DNA from: Podocnemis expansa
Lineage: Eukaryota; Chordata; Testudines; Podocnemididae
DNA length: 64,000 nucleotides
Assembly: GCA_007922195.1 (NCBI GenBank)
Contig: ML681991.1
Span: forward strand, 48,590,089 to 48,654,088
Reading direction: 5' to 3'
Part shown: one piece after another, positions 23,076 to 35,395 of the stretch
Position numbering within the stretch: the stretch's first letter is position 1
How the letters are laid out: each line of letters starts with the position of its first letter
Made by a program: the position numbers and the translations under genes
The notes under the pieces: model-generated
What the model was told of the DNA's origin: nothing
Databases searched by the model: none
Seen by the model: the letters and a program-made list of their open reading frames with translations, nothing else

Positions 23076-25560
23076 AAATTTCCCTGGTTCATTGACTCAC
23101 ACAGCAGACATAAGTTTGAAAGAATTGCCAATAGAGTAATTTAAAGCTTCCCTCAGTGTGCATCCTGAAACAGGCACAGTGTGTGACTGAAAGATGATTT
23201 GATAAATGCAGCATTCTTTGAAGCACATATTGCCTAAGAATTCCACCATCAAAGATTTTGGAGAAAGTTTTGTGTTAAAAAAGAGCCTGCTGTCTCAGAG
23301 ATGGGAGAAACTTGCATATACAAGTGCCAGCTGCTTGCAGCAGAGACTTTGAAAACAGGGCCCAAGCATAATTTTTGAAGCCCTGTATAAACCTGTAATA
23401 TAGGTCCCCTCCCAAACACATGATAATGGACGTGGCAGTCTGCGTCTCCAGGGCCTGGTAAAGTGTATCCTTCCCCACCCCTCATGTGGGGGCCCTGATC
23501 AAAAAGGGAAGTTCTGAGATCCTGTCATTATGTCAGTGGATATTTTGGGGTTGCAGACATCTTCTCCAAGCTGAGAGAGAATTGTGTGGAGTAAACAGCA
23601 GGAAGGATGTGGAAAGCAGATGAAGGAAATGGAGTGGTTGTTTTGCAGTGAAAGGTCTCGTCTTGCAACTGAGAGAGTCCCACTGCAGCAGTATCTTGGG
23701 GGGGTGGGGGCACTATTGGAGATAGTCCCAGGCCCTTGCTTGAGTCGCAGGCCGCCTGTCAGTATTTGCAGGGAGCTCTGGACTGCTTTGCTGACTGGCC
23801 TGATGTTTATGACAATCAGAAGGCTGAGACCATGGAAGCAGTTTGGGTTCCTGGGTGATTTAAATACAGATCCAGGGAGATACTTTGAAGCCCAAGAATC
23901 TCCACGATGGAAATTGAGGCTGGGAAAATTGTGGTGGAGATGAGTTTCCCATTAGACCCTACTAGGCAGGAATTCCTCTCAGCCAGCAGATTTCACAAAA
24001 AGAAGATGTCCCTCAGGGACTTGAAGAAAGCAGTCCCTGCCTCCCCCCATCACCATCACCACCTATCTGCTGACAGACACAAGGAAATCAGTGAGGGAAA
24101 ATGTGTTAGGTGGATGCGGTGAATGTATCCTTACAGAAAGATTTTTGGGGCTAGATTTTTAAAAGCGTTTAGAGGTCTGGTAGGATTTTTTTCAAAGCCT
24201 CTTGACTGCTAAGCACCCAAATACCTGGAAATATCTGACCCTAAGTAACTATGCAAATAGTGAAGATTGTATTTGTTTGTAATTTGTTATGTTATTTCTC
24301 TTCCGTTCCTGAATGGAATAAGTTGTTTAGGATGTCAGCATTTCAGGCTCCATTAGGATGACGGGCAAAGCTAAACAGGAGTTGACAGACAGTCTTGTGG
24401 ATTAACTGAGAAAGTGATGTGTAACAGCTGCACCTCATCACTGACAAAGGTAAGAAACAACTATGCTTTTTTATGGAAACCGCTAGCTGAAACAGCAGCA
24501 GCCTCCAAGGAAAACACAGGCCCACATCACCATGAAGAACGTCAGGGTATATGTGGGAGCTGACGTTTCACTGGTGTTTGTTTGGTGTAGGGAGTATATA
24601 TTTATCTCTATAAGATGTGTAGGGAAAACAGCAGAGACAGAGAAACAGCAGAATGCCAAGGATACAGGTAGAAAGAATGCTGGGGAGGTGACCCTGAGTA
24701 AGACTACAGAGAGGAAACTTTTGGCAGAGTGCTGGCTGGAAAGGGGCCTGGAACTGCACCCAAGGAAATTGTCTCAAGCTGTTTGATTCCTTCTGCATAC
24801 TGGGGAAAAAGGACTTGGTGCAGTGTTTGCAAATAAAGGGGACTGAATCAAAGTAACACCTGACTCCAGTGTCAATTTCTCCTTCTAGCATAAACCACAT
24901 ACATTCAGATTAACTGTTGTGGTGATCACTGGATCAACAAATGTGCCTAATTGTCAGCTTGATGATAAAAAGTGAATACAAAATTCATGAAATGTCACAA
25001 TAACCTATAACAATGAATGCTGATAGGCAAAAACAAAAAAAGAAGCCAGAGCATGATCATTAACAGCATGGTTAAAAATGTGCCTAATTGTGAGTTTTCT
25101 CCATGACTCTGGATACACAATCCTGAACCTTCATTAAAAGTACTGAATGAAGAGCTGATTCAGGGTCATGTTAACAGCATTAACTCCCTGAGTCTGTACA
25201 GTCCACCTAAATTAACACACAGTCACACATTAATGGTATTTCTGCACTGTAACTGAGTCTCATACTAAGTTTCTTAGGGGTATGTGGAAAAGATTGAGCT
25301 AATGGACAGGCCTTTTCCTCAACCCTCAAATAACTTTTGTGGCTCTTTTCTACACCCTCTTCAGTTTCCCAACATCTGTTTCCAACAGCAGCATGCCAAT
25401 GTCAGTCTTGCTTGTGTTGTACCCACAGGTGCAAAGCAGTCCCAGCTCACTGAGCCCATTTCCACAAGTAGGGATTGCAGTAGCACTTTGGGCCGCAGAG
25501 GTCTTACCCCACAGTGGACTGTGTCAGGGCGTTCGGATGAGCCCAGTGCACCGAGTGACC
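23075..25560. other. No recognised gene; LTR-like tail near 24.8 kb
   Basis: No frame with family features. At 24832-24837 an aataaa is followed by ggggactgaatcaaagtaac and a T-rich stretch, which could be an LTR R-U5 junction, but the U3 is not identified. Confidence 0.35.
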
Positions 25561-26832
25561 TAGCTCACTTTGCCCCCCCAAAAAGGGGCTTTTTTTCCCA
25601 TCTAATCCATCATCACATTAAGGCCCTCAATATAATCTTTTCTCTTCTAAAGTCACCCTACCCTCAGCTCTGTCCTTTCACCAATTTCCCCAGGTTCATC
25701 CTGTGGGCCCAGGGTTGTGACACTTCTCCTGTGAGCAGTGTTTTCCCCACCACTCCACGGAGAACAGGCTGCCCCAGACCACAAGGGACCAGAGAGGGTC
25801 ATGTCCACCACGTGCAACATCCCAACCACCAACTGATGTCTAGAGATGGTTGGGCAATGTGGGACAAGCCCTGGGACCTCACTCCCTGCCTGAGATAGGT
25901 CAGGGCCAATCCAGGCTGAGGGGCTAGGGGCAGCCCTGTTATGACCAGATCTGGGCCTGCTCCTGGGTGAGGGTCTGCCAAAGCCCCAAGTCTCTGAGGA
26001 CCAGGGGACACTGTAGGATGAATGGGACAGAAGATGGCATGGGAAAGGCCTTGCAGGGCACCATAGCTGGTACAGGTAGAGAGGGAGTAGGAGCAGCTGG
26101 GAATCCAGCCTGGGAGCCAGCTCCTCCCCAGTCATTATCTGGTATGAGGAGGGAGAAGGGAGATAGAGAGGAACCCAAGATCAGACTAGACAGGTTATCC
26201 AGCCAGTCTAGCTCCCCCACTGCCAAAACACCTCTCAGAAGGTCAGAGACTCTCCAGGGGATCTGGGGAGAAAGACCCCTAGGCACGCATACTCACACTG
26301 TGCACACACCCCCACATGCACTTTGCACATATGTGCATGCACACGCACACCCACACCCACACACATGTTTGGGTGACATTGTACAGATCCAGCAGGTTGG
26401 GCAGAGGATTTCCCAGAAGAGAAAAGCCAGCCCTGGGTGTGTGGATGAGGAGGGAGGTGTGGTGGAGGTGGGAAGGGGTGACAAAAGCTTCTGGGGGCCA
26501 TCCATGGTGCAGGTACACACTTGGCTGATGGTTGCAGCTCTGCAACACAGTCCTGGCACCACAAATGGCACAAAGATTGTGCTACACACAGCGACACATT
26601 TTCATGCACAACACTTACACAGACATGCACACCACAGAGACAGACAAACCGCACACACTGGCAACGGATACTGCACACCTGTACTTGCTGCTCACAAACA
26701 TACACAACCATGCACACACACAAACACACGGGTCACACACGAGCCAGATACACATGTATGCTCCTACACAGTCCTCAGATGTACAAACCCATCAGTGCCA
26801 CCCAGATGCATGTGTGCACAATCCTATATAAT

Positions 26833-26891
<59 letters not shown>

Positions 26892-26901
26892 NNNNNNNNN
26901 N

Positions 26902-26949
<48 letters not shown>

Positions 26950-28400
26950 CTGCACTGCTCAGATAGACAAACAAATACATGGCAGTAGGTAGGAGACAGA
27001 TCCAGGAGAGATGACACCAAGGCCTAGCCAGTCCCTGCCTGCCCACAGCCCTTCCAGCCCTCACCCTGTCCCCTGCTCCTTGAGGGCTCCAGGGCAGCTA
27101 GAGGGACGGGATGATGATCCATGAATGTGCTAGGCCCTCACCAGGCTGGACCTCCCGTGGCCAGGTGGCTTCCAGTCAGCCCAGGGTCTTGTGCAAGGAC
27201 TAGCTGGAGACTGTGATGATGGGGTACCCAGGGCAGCAGGGAGGGCAGAAGTGGCCATAGCGTATCTGGGGCCCTAGGCAAAGGTCCATTGTGGGACCCC
27301 CATAAGGCTCACTGGCACTGGCCCCGTGGTCCCCCTGCAGCCCAGGAGCCCCAGTCAGGCACCCTAAGAATACCACCATGGTCCCCTGCCCCACATGGCT
27401 CCAGATCCCCAAAGCCAGCCCCCTCCTCCCCTCCAGGGACCCAAAACCCCACTGCAGCCCTGGTGCCCCATATCCCTGAGGCAGTCCGCCCCGCTGTCCT
27501 GGCGCCCTGCCAGGGGGCCTGAACCCCCACCCTTGGCCCTGCCTTCCAGTGGCTGGACCCGCTCCATGGCCCTGGTGCCCTACCAAGGGCCCTGAAAACA
27601 GCCCCGGTGCCCCGCTGGGGGCCCCAACCCCCCACTGCCAAAGGCAAGGGTTAGAGCGGGAGCGTGGAGCTGTGCCTCTGAGCCAGCCTGCCCTCACCTA
27701 GTCCCAGAGCCCCTGCAGGCCGATTGGCTCTGGGCCCCGCCACCGCCACTGGCCCTGGCCGCAGCCCAAACCCGAGCCATGTGTTCTGCAGGGTGGGAGG
27801 CAGTCACTGCTTTTGTCGTCGATGAAGAGGCCTCTTGCTGCTTGGGGGCACTATGCCAGTGCCTGCTTCGCCTACCCCAAAAGCCACCTCCGAGGAAGGG
27901 GAAGCATCTGTAATGGGGTATGTATACTGGGGCTGTGGGCTTAGAGGGTCTTTCAGCCACAGTATTCTCCCCAAGACTTGAAATTGGGGGGGGTCTAAGG
28001 GGAGGTATGGGAGGGGTATTGGGGGTGCTCACTGAATTGGTATAACACTGTTACTAGCTGACAATGGGGGGTGTTGGGAAATTCAAGAGGGCATACAGGA
28101 GGTGTAGGGGGTTGTTAGGAAAATTCCTGGTCAGCCAGGACTCCTGGGTTCTATCCATGCTCTGAGGGGGAAAGAGGAAGGGTCTAAAGGGTTAGAGCAT
28201 GGTGAGCTTGGAGCCAGGACTTTCCCCCCCTTAAGTAAACACCCAGCTGATGATCAGAGGAGCAGGTACTCCAGGCTCTGGAGCTGTGGAGTTCACAGTG
28301 CCAGCTTCCCCCCAACTCCTTGCCCACCTCAATGGGAGGAGCTGCCACCCCCACCTGGCAGTGATCCCAGGGCACGAAGGAAAAAGAGACTTAGGGACTC
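25560..28400 (+). repeat. Upstream block of the RNase duplication unit (for the 29.2-kb pseudogene)
   Basis: The region from about 25730 (cactccacggagaacagg, then accaccaactgatgtctag) matches the upstream blocks of the other RNase copies. It then contains the CA microsatellite and, around 27230-27760, a GC-rich stretch of imperfect ccctggtgcccc repeats. No independent gene is seen in it. Confidence 0.55.
26838..26947. repeat. (CA)n microsatellite with a 10-base sequence gap
   Basis: Alternating CA runs on both sides of ten N at 26892-26901. The true repeat length is unknown. Other CA-rich stretches at the same place in sister units (31384-31430 and 39247-39294) show that the repeat predates the duplication. 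Confidence 0.95.
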
Positions 28401-28460
28401 CAAGCTCTGCCAGCAGCTAGATCTGTCTCTCCATGGGAGCTCCAGGACTCGGGTCAGGGT
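28400..28460 (+). pseudogene. Exon 1 relic of the 29.2-kb RNase pseudogene
   Basis: The phrase ctctgccagcagctagatc through gagctccaggactc matches non-coding exon 1 of the intact copies, followed by a donor-like ggtaag near 28457. The TATA box present in the sister copies is replaced by gtgatcccagggcacg, so the promoter appears lost. Confidence 0.6.
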
Positions 28461-29241
28461 AAGCTGGGAGTTGACTGGAGTAGATTGACCCCGAGTAGAG
28501 CAGGGCTGGGAGCAGAATCCTGCCCTGACCCCACTGCAGACAGAAGGTGACTCCAGACTGAGACTGGGGCAGCCAAGACTAGGTTCTAGGAAAGTAAAAA
28601 GACCATGGGGGGAGAAGGCATCTGTAGCTGGGACTCCTGTGATCTGTCACAGCTCCGGGAGGGGAGTGGGGTCTAGCGTTAGAATGGGGGTGGGCTGTGA
28701 GTCAGGACAATAGACAATTTTAGGCAAACCAGTTCAGTGGGTGACCCACTCCTCTTCTCGCTGTGGTTCTCTACAGATGCTGGGATCCCCAGATTTCCTT
28801 CACTGCTTTGTAGGATGAGGGACCCCAGGAACCTTTCCTCCAGCCACTCAGAGTCTGCAGGCCAAACCCTGGTGTGTTCCCCCAGGAGATGGGCACCCCA
28901 CCTTTCACTGTTCTCTGTTTAGTTTTCCCATCTGTTCCAGGGGGAGAATAACCGTTCCATGGCCTGCTTCTCACACAGGGTATGAACGGTGTCTGCATTT
29001 CCTTCTAGCTCTGTGGTGCTCCCATGCACAGGGGCCCCTGATCCCCTTCTTGGTCTGTGCAGAACCCAACACAATGGGGCCATGATCTCTCTGGGAATAA
29101 TGAGTGGGGCAGGGCTTTAGGGGTAGAACAGGAGGCATTCAGAGCAAGGATGTTCCAAGGAGGATGATCCCCGCTCTAAACTGTCCCCACCTCTCTGTCT
29201 CCGTCTCCCTACTGCAGGTCAGTCTATTGATAGACACAACC

Positions 29242-29676
29242 ATAGCCCCAAGAGGAGCCTGACTCTTGCTCTTTCTGACCCTTATCGTGCTGGCTGCCAG
29301 CCTGGCCCAGTTCTTACCATGGGATGGCTATTGGCAGTTCCTGAGATGACATGTTGATTTCCCAAAGACCAGAGCCACCAACAACCATCACTACTGCAAT
29401 CTCATTATACATCACCGCTGCCTGCCCTGCACCCCCACGTATGACTTTATCAGCGTCCACCCCAGGCGGATCTGAAACATCTGTAGCAGTGAAGGGAGAT
29501 GCTATTCCTGGTATAACCAGTTCAACAGCAAGGCAGCCTACAAGCTCACCAGGTGCCGGCTGGTGTGGAGAAACTCCGGTGGGCAATGTGTTTACAGAGG
29601 CATAACCAAGACCTGCCACATCTGCTTGGACTGTAACCAACAGCGGCTGCCCATGCGCCTAGTCAGAGTTTTGTAG
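29242..29676 (+). pseudogene. RNase A family pseudogene
   Basis: The 435-base coding exon keeps the overall frame and length of the intact copies (145 codons including the stop). The start codon position reads ATA. In-frame stops lie at 29260, 29347 and 29473. The N-terminal catalytic His codon is kept (CAT at 29350), but the signature Lys codon has become ACC and the C-terminal catalytic His codon has become CGC. The 3' UTR is recognisable to about 30110, but the poly(A) signal of the sister copies is replaced by a G-rich run at 30134-30149. With promoter, start, frame and poly(A) signal all lost, this copy is clearly dead. It is most similar to the inverted relic at 48.3 kb. Confidence 0.9.
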
Positions 29677-30619
29677 GGCCAAGACTCTGGCCAAAGACTG
29701 GGAGTGGGACTCCTCTGCTCCCCACTTTTGCTCCTGGACCAATCTCTGACATTGACTGATCCCTGTCCCCTCCCTGTCCCTCCTGGGCAATACCACTGTG
29801 AGTCTCCACATGGACATTCATTGTCTTCCTTTGTCCCAACAGTATGGGGCTACAGAGGGATTTCCTGCACCAGATGCCTGCTTCCCATCAAGACCAGTGA
29901 AAATCCAGGTGTCCGGCCTCCCCAGCTGGCTATGACAACCACAGCCTGAGCCCATCACCTGCCTGTCTTGGCAGAAGACAAACACACCTGGCTGCCCCAG
30001 TACCCATTACCCAGCACAGATACCCCTTCCCACCGCTCAACCCATAGGGAGCTGGGGACAGATTGTGGGGAGACAATTGGCCCATGCAGTGTCCTGGAAG
30101 CTGTCACTGAGTTTCATTTCCTTGCTGTTTCTTGGGGGCGGGGGGGGGGAACCACACCAAAAAAAAACCCTTTCCTATCCATGCAGCATGAGTAGGTGTG
30201 TTCAGTGGCCAGGAGTCTTTGCAGGCTCCACTGGGACCCAGCACTTAGCTGGGCCTGATGGGGAGCTGTTGCTGGTGCAATCACAAAAGAAAAGCACCAG
30301 GAAACACAAAGCCAGTCAGGGCAGGGTGTCTTGCTCACGAGTACAGACAGCGAGGTTGGAGGACATCATGGAGGGAACTGAGGGGGAGATGCTAACTTGT
30401 TTTGTCATTGGATGAAGTGTCCCAGACAGCCTGGTCAGGCATTGCTGCAAAGGATGCAGGTGCAAATGCCTCAGCCAGGAATGTGTCCCCTCAGCTAAAT
30501 CTCAGCTCTGCCAGCAGAGCTCTGGCCACAGGGGATTCTCTCAGGACATTTCCCCTTGCCTCCATCAGCTGTTAAGTATCCCTGGGTAGAAAGTTTTCAC
30601 ACTTAAGGTCAGATCCCCC

Positions 30620-31435
30620 AGCCCCATCCCTTCACCTATTTCCCCACCCTCAGCCCATGGTCCTGCTGTGAGAACTTACCTCTTGGGTAGGATTTTCCCC
30701 CCTGCCTGTGGAACAGCAGCGTGCCCCAGACAACAGGAAGTGATGCAGCAATGGCCCAGCCACCAACCGACACCTGGGGAGCCAGCAGGGCATGGCAGCA
30801 CACCATAGGACCTCAGGTGGGATTGGGTTGGTCCAGGCTGAAGGAAGTTGGGTCTGCCCTTGATTGCAGAGTGTCCAAGCACCAAGCCTGTGAGGACTGG
30901 AAGACACTGGGGGCGAATGGGACAGCAGCCAGTCATGGGTGTGGGGCACTGGCAGGGCCCCATAGTCACTGGCATTGGAGGGGCACTTGGAATCTAGCCC
31001 TCAAGCCAGCATCTTTCCAGTGGTTATCTGTGTGGTCTGGACTGATCAGAGGGTAAAAAACAGAGAAGAAATCAACAAGAGTCCTTGGGCACCTTAAAGA
31101 CTAACATTTCTTCAGGCATGAGCTTTTGTGGGCTTCAACCCACTTCATGAGATGCATGAGAGAAGAAACAGGAAAACAGACTGTACACTGTATCCAGCTG
31201 CCCTGCCCCACCATGGATCTCCCTGGGCCCAGCCACTCTGGTGTCCCCTGGATCTCCCTGGGCCCAGCCAGCTTGCCTCCTGTCCCTACTTCAACAGTAC
31301 TCCTCAGGGAATCAGAGAATACCAGGAGAGCTGGGGAAAACTGCCCATCAGACAGACCTAGGGACAAAAGTCCCTGGACATACACAGTCACACACACACA
31401 CTGACAGCACACATACACAACTGCCATGCACAGTG
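30620..31435 (+). repeat. Upstream block of the RNase unit, separated part (for the 36.2-kb gene)
   Basis: The block matches those of the sister units (accaccaactgacatct-type phrase near 30760, ctgatcagagg near 31041). It is cut from the rest of its unit, which resumes near 34560, by a dispersed repeat and an LTR. A short dispersed repeat (31060-31165) and a CA-rich stretch lie within it. Confidence 0.55.
31060..31165 (+). repeat. Dispersed short repeat, copy 2
   Basis: It matches the repeat at 14145-14300, with the shared core ccttaaagactaac followed by a cttttgtgggcttcaaccc block. Confidence 0.6.
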
Positions 31436-31868
31436 TGACCCAGGCCTCCTGGGATAGCCTTCTGAATGTACCAAAATCAGGGCAAGCTGCAAAAAGCAGG
31501 GGCCAAACCCCTAAACCACTGATGGGTGGTACTTAAACCAGTCTCCCAGTCAGTAACAAAACATGCTTCTGATTCCCCACGCTGGTCATCACCAAGCATA
31601 ACAAAACAGAAACAGCCTCTTTATTGCACATCAGTTCCTATGGTGCCCTCTAGTCACTGGGTCTCTTTAAGAAATAGGTTCTCCTGACCCCAAAGAGCCA
31701 GCCACATCACCCACAACAATGTAGGCTTGGATCTTACCCAAAATACCACACAGCCAGCCAACACTTTAGTAACTACAACTAAAGGTTTAATACAAAAAGA
31801 AAACAAACTAAACATGAGAGATGTTAAAGGGTCAAAGTGAATCACATACATACAAATGATTTAGAGTC
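31435..31868 (-). repeat. Dispersed repeat, copy 2 (partner at 18380-18860)
   Basis: Reverse-complemented, it shows the same landmarks as the plus-strand copy at 18.4 kb, beginning ctaaatcatttgtatgtatg and ending in gaggcctgggtcacac. It directly abuts the LTR at 31873. Confidence 0.7.
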
Positions 31869-31872
31869 CATA

Positions 31873-34005
31873 TGTAACCCTTCTGCCAGGGCAGGCTGGC
31901 AGAACAAGGGCTGGGGTTTCCCAATAACGTAGCACAACCAACGGCTCCAGCCCCTTCCCTGATTTCTGGAAGTCCTGCACTGTTTCCTGGGCACCCCAAG
32001 GGGGTAAGGCTTCCCCACTCGCAAGCACAAGTCTGAGTGTAGTAAGCAGAACTTTTAATAGTAGTAAAATAGAGTGTAAGGCCAAATAACAGAAATCAGT
32101 ACTGATGTAGCTAATCAGTACAAAGCAAGGTTCCCAACAACCCACACTGCATAGCAGAACATATGGGACCTAATGGCAAAACTAGCACTGATCTGGGGAA
32201 TTAGTGCTAACTAGGCTCCCAACCAACCCTAGGGTTCGTAAGGAGTGTCTTTCAAGCCAGCTGTCCACCAATGCCACCTACTGGCCACTCATTCCATCCA
32301 AGAGCACCATCTCTTGGCTCCACCCGCTATCCGCTGGCTCCGCCCACTGGTTGCTCACGCCACCCAGCTCACTGCTAGCCGCTCTCACCATCCACCAGCT
32401 CCGCCCAGTGGTCACTCACGCTGCTCAGCTCACTGCTGGCCACTCTCACCATCTGCTGGCTCCACCCACTGGTCTCTCACACTGCCCAGCTCACCACTGG
32501 CCACTTTCACCTGTTGAACCCCGGGTTTGTGATGTAACTGCGATGGACCGGCAACACCCACCAATGAGATGGACACCAGTTCAAGTAAACAAAAAAAAAC
32601 TACTTTTATAGTGATACCATAAACACCTATGACCAATTAACAATATGGAGCAAGGAAGTCTATATAAAACACTTATAATCAACTAACAGTGTGGAGCAAG
32701 AAAGTCTATGTAAAACACTTATAACCAAATAACAGTATGGAGCAATAACCTACAAGAGAGTGGCCATAACAAGTCAAGGACTTTTCTGGCCTTTTCCTGC
32801 CTCAACATCAGTATAGACACTGATCAGCCCACCCGACACATATTTACCAATGGCTCAAAGCCATTCCTCCTTGCTAGACAAGAAGGGTGGGCGGCAGAAT
32901 GAAGGAGTCAGATGAGAGAAACTAAACTCCCCCACTCCCCCCGTGTATGCTGGGGGAATTTGGGGACAGCAGTTTAGAGCAGAAATGGAGCAATAAACAA
33001 CTTTACAATAAAATTGCAAAATACAAATGGCTAATAAACATATGACAAAATAATCTATGCTAGGCAATGAACATCTAGATCATGAAAGGATTATGCAGGA
33101 TACAGGGGGAATAATAAACAGCTACACAAACTATGCAAAACTCAAATAAGGGAGCTACAATAACAGACTATACATGAATAGTACCAAGAAGAAAAATTAA
33201 GAGAAGTAGGAGGCTTGTATCGATTTATAATACCTGTCCTAACACCGTAGTGGAACTCAAAGCGAGGAGGCAGACCAGCTGCAACATCCCAGTACTTAAT
33301 CATTCAGCCAGCAATTCATATACACCCCCCCCCCCCAAAAAAAAAAAAAAAAGGTCTCGGGTGGGTGCTCCCTGTCTGAGTTGGGGGATCAGTCCAACCA
33401 GGTCGTGATGTGCCCTTTAGCTCCTCTTCAGTAATTTCAGCTCAGAGAGGGGAATTCCCCCTCTAGTAATCTCAGCTCAGAGAGTTTGCCTCTCTAGTGA
33501 TATCAGCTCTTAAACATTAAGCAGCTACAAACACCTACTGTCTTTAACATAACAAAAGGAGGCCTCAAAGAAGCCCAGCCAGATCTATCAATTGACAGGG
33601 CGCTGGGGTGAGACAGGAATACCTCCAAAACTTTTGCTCTAGAAAGAGCTAATGCAAAACCCCACACCTCTTCCCTTCTTCAGGCTGAAATATGCAGTCA
33701 TCTTTCCTACAAGCATCTTCTCAACCAAGAGTAGTTTTTACCCTTTAACTAATCCAGACAGATTTGAAACAAACAGAGAGTAGCAATTCACAAAAAGACA
33801 GTATTTTATATTTCCCTTCAGTAGAATTACAGGTATTGACAGATTTGTGAGCAGATTAACCCCAAATACCATTACCCACTATACCCTGCATCCAGTATGC
33901 TAATACCTAATTATGCTCTTTTGTGTTCATGCTAATACAGGACCCATGCAGATTAGTGGGCCCTCTTCAGAAGCTGTCAGGCAGAGCTTCTACACCTGCC
34001 TTACA
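31873..34005 (-). mobile_element. LTR of the endogenous retrovirus-like family (copy 2, minus, expanded)
   Basis: Reverse-complemented it starts TGTAAGGCAGG and ends GGGTTACA, matching the copies at 6.3 and 52.4 kb. It is flanked by the same four bases, cata, at 31869-31872 and 34006-34009, as expected for retroviral integration. A poly(A)-like attaaaag followed by a ctcagacttgtgctt phrase marks the R-U5 part. It is about 1 kb longer than copy 3 because of an extra segment at about 32525-33440 and a homopolymer pair (C run, then A run, near 33325-33352). Tandem GCTCACNNTG-type repeats fill 32270-32520. Confidence 0.65.
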
Positions 34006-34559
34006 CATAGAAAGCAAGTCCTTGAAGTATCTGCAGTTTGCAGATTAATCCTACTCCTCTAGTGCAGGTTAGTCCAACTCCTCCAGCACCCGGATGGGTC
34101 TTAGCCCTTTGTTCAGTCCCAGAAGGATAGTTCCAAAGGAGGGTGTTGATTGCAGATTGCAGACTGAAGATTAAAGACAAGATAGAGAGGGGGCTCCAGG
34201 CTTTTATCATCCTTTTGCCCTGCCCATGCTCTCAGGGTCCCTGTCAAATCAAAATGGAGTTGAGTCACATGGTCAGCTTGGGTGACTGGCAGAACTGGTA
34301 TCCTTGGGCCCACTGCAGCTGGGAGCTCCTAATGAACAATTAGGATGACAATAGTTTTGCACCCAGCTTGGGATAGCTTAGAGTCAAATAATTTGGAGTA
34401 CCAATAAAAACAAAGAGATTTCTAATTTCTAATACAGGCATGATACCTACACATAAACCATACACTCACTCTCAGTAGATTACAACCTCTCTATTGATAT
34501 CTAACATGGTACATTACATATGGACTACTGCAAATATGAAATAGTAATATGAAAAATAA

Positions 34560-35300
34560 TCATAAACAGTCTTCTAGACCCAGACAGCCTCACACACAGG
34601 ACACAGCCCCAGAAGAGGGGACTCAAGCCCCAAGACAGGCCAATGCCATCACCCAGTCCCTGCCGCCTACCCAACCAGATCCTCTCCAGCCCTCACCCTT
34701 CCCTGATTCCCTGGGGCTCCAGTGGTATTGCTGGTTGGACCCAGCTCCCATCCACTCTCCCAAGGACAGGTGTCTCCACCAGCCAGGTCTGCCTTTCCTG
34801 GCCAGATTGCTGCCTTTCCACATCCGGGTACCTAGAGACAGACCATAAGAGGAACTGGCTGGGGTAGTGCCAGGGAGCTGTGGTAATGAGCTACCCAGGA
34901 TACCAGTCAGGGCATGAACTGTAACAGGAGATTAACTGGGGCCTCTGGATCAGAACTCTGGGGTTCTAACCTGGGTTGGAGGGGGGCCAGGTTCCAGTGT
35001 TTAGAGCACAGGGCTGGAAGCCAGGACTCCTGGGTTCTCTGCCTGGCTCTGGGAGAAAGGTGGGGTGATTACAGGAGGGGGAGCTGGGAGCCAGGATTCC
35101 TGGGCTCTATTCCCACCCTTGGGAAAGCTCTGAGCTGAGGATGCCAGGGGCAGGTGCCCAGACACTGGGGCTGTGGTGGGGCTTGCAGTGTCCCAATACA
35201 CTGCCATGTGTCTACTTCCCCACAACTCCTGCTTCACCCGGCACCTCTGGGCCCCGCAGTAGGAGGAGTGACTCCACCCCCACCCCCCCACCTATCTGGC
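34560..35300 (+). repeat. Proximal upstream block of the 36.2-kb RNase, with tRNA-derived SINE fragments
   Basis: From 34690 it matches the region upstream of the gene at 41.1 kb (tttcctggccagattgctgcc versus tttcctgaccaggtcactgcc). At 35000-35125 two copies of a SINE-like unit stand in tandem, each with a gctgggagccaggattcctggg phrase that resembles a tRNA-derived B box region. Similar fragments sit at the same places in the sister units. Confidence 0.55.
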
Positions 35301-35310
35301 TATACATAAA
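35301..35310 (+). promoter_or_regulatory. TATA-like box of the 36.2-kb RNase gene
   Basis: tatacataaa lies about 30 bases before the start of the conserved non-coding exon 1. The sister copies have tatataat and tatataa at the equivalent place. Confidence 0.6.
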
Positions 35311-35330
35311 GAGCTCCCAATGGGGAAAGA

Positions 35331-35395
35331 GACTCAGGGACTCTTGGTTCTCTGGCAGCTCGATCCATCTCTCCCACAGGAGCCCCAGGACTCAG
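35331..35395 (+). other. Non-coding exon 1 of the 36.2-kb RNase gene
   Basis: The segment ending in ccccaggactcag is followed by a gtaag splice donor at 35396. It is conserved in the sister units, where the donor is also kept. The 5' end is estimated from the TATA distance. The intron would run 35396-36195 (800 bases). Confidence 0.6.

Noticed and set aside
25967..26992. 341-residue plus-strand frame
   Set aside because: Much of it is the CA microsatellite (His-Thr repeats) and it crosses ten N; the rest is part of the duplicated RNase upstream block.
27200..27697. 165-residue minus-strand Gly/Pro-rich frame
   Set aside because: GC-rich imperfect repeats keep several frames open at once; no splice sites, start context or family signature.
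28620..28700. A tRNA gene (A and B box-like phrases occur in several places)
   Set aside because: The phrases belong to tRNA-derived SINE fragments; no cloverleaf with a proper anticodon stem can be drawn.
32270..32520. CRISPR-like array (repeats with short spacers)
   Set aside because: Repeats are degenerate, contiguous and inside a retroviral-type LTR of a vertebrate genome.
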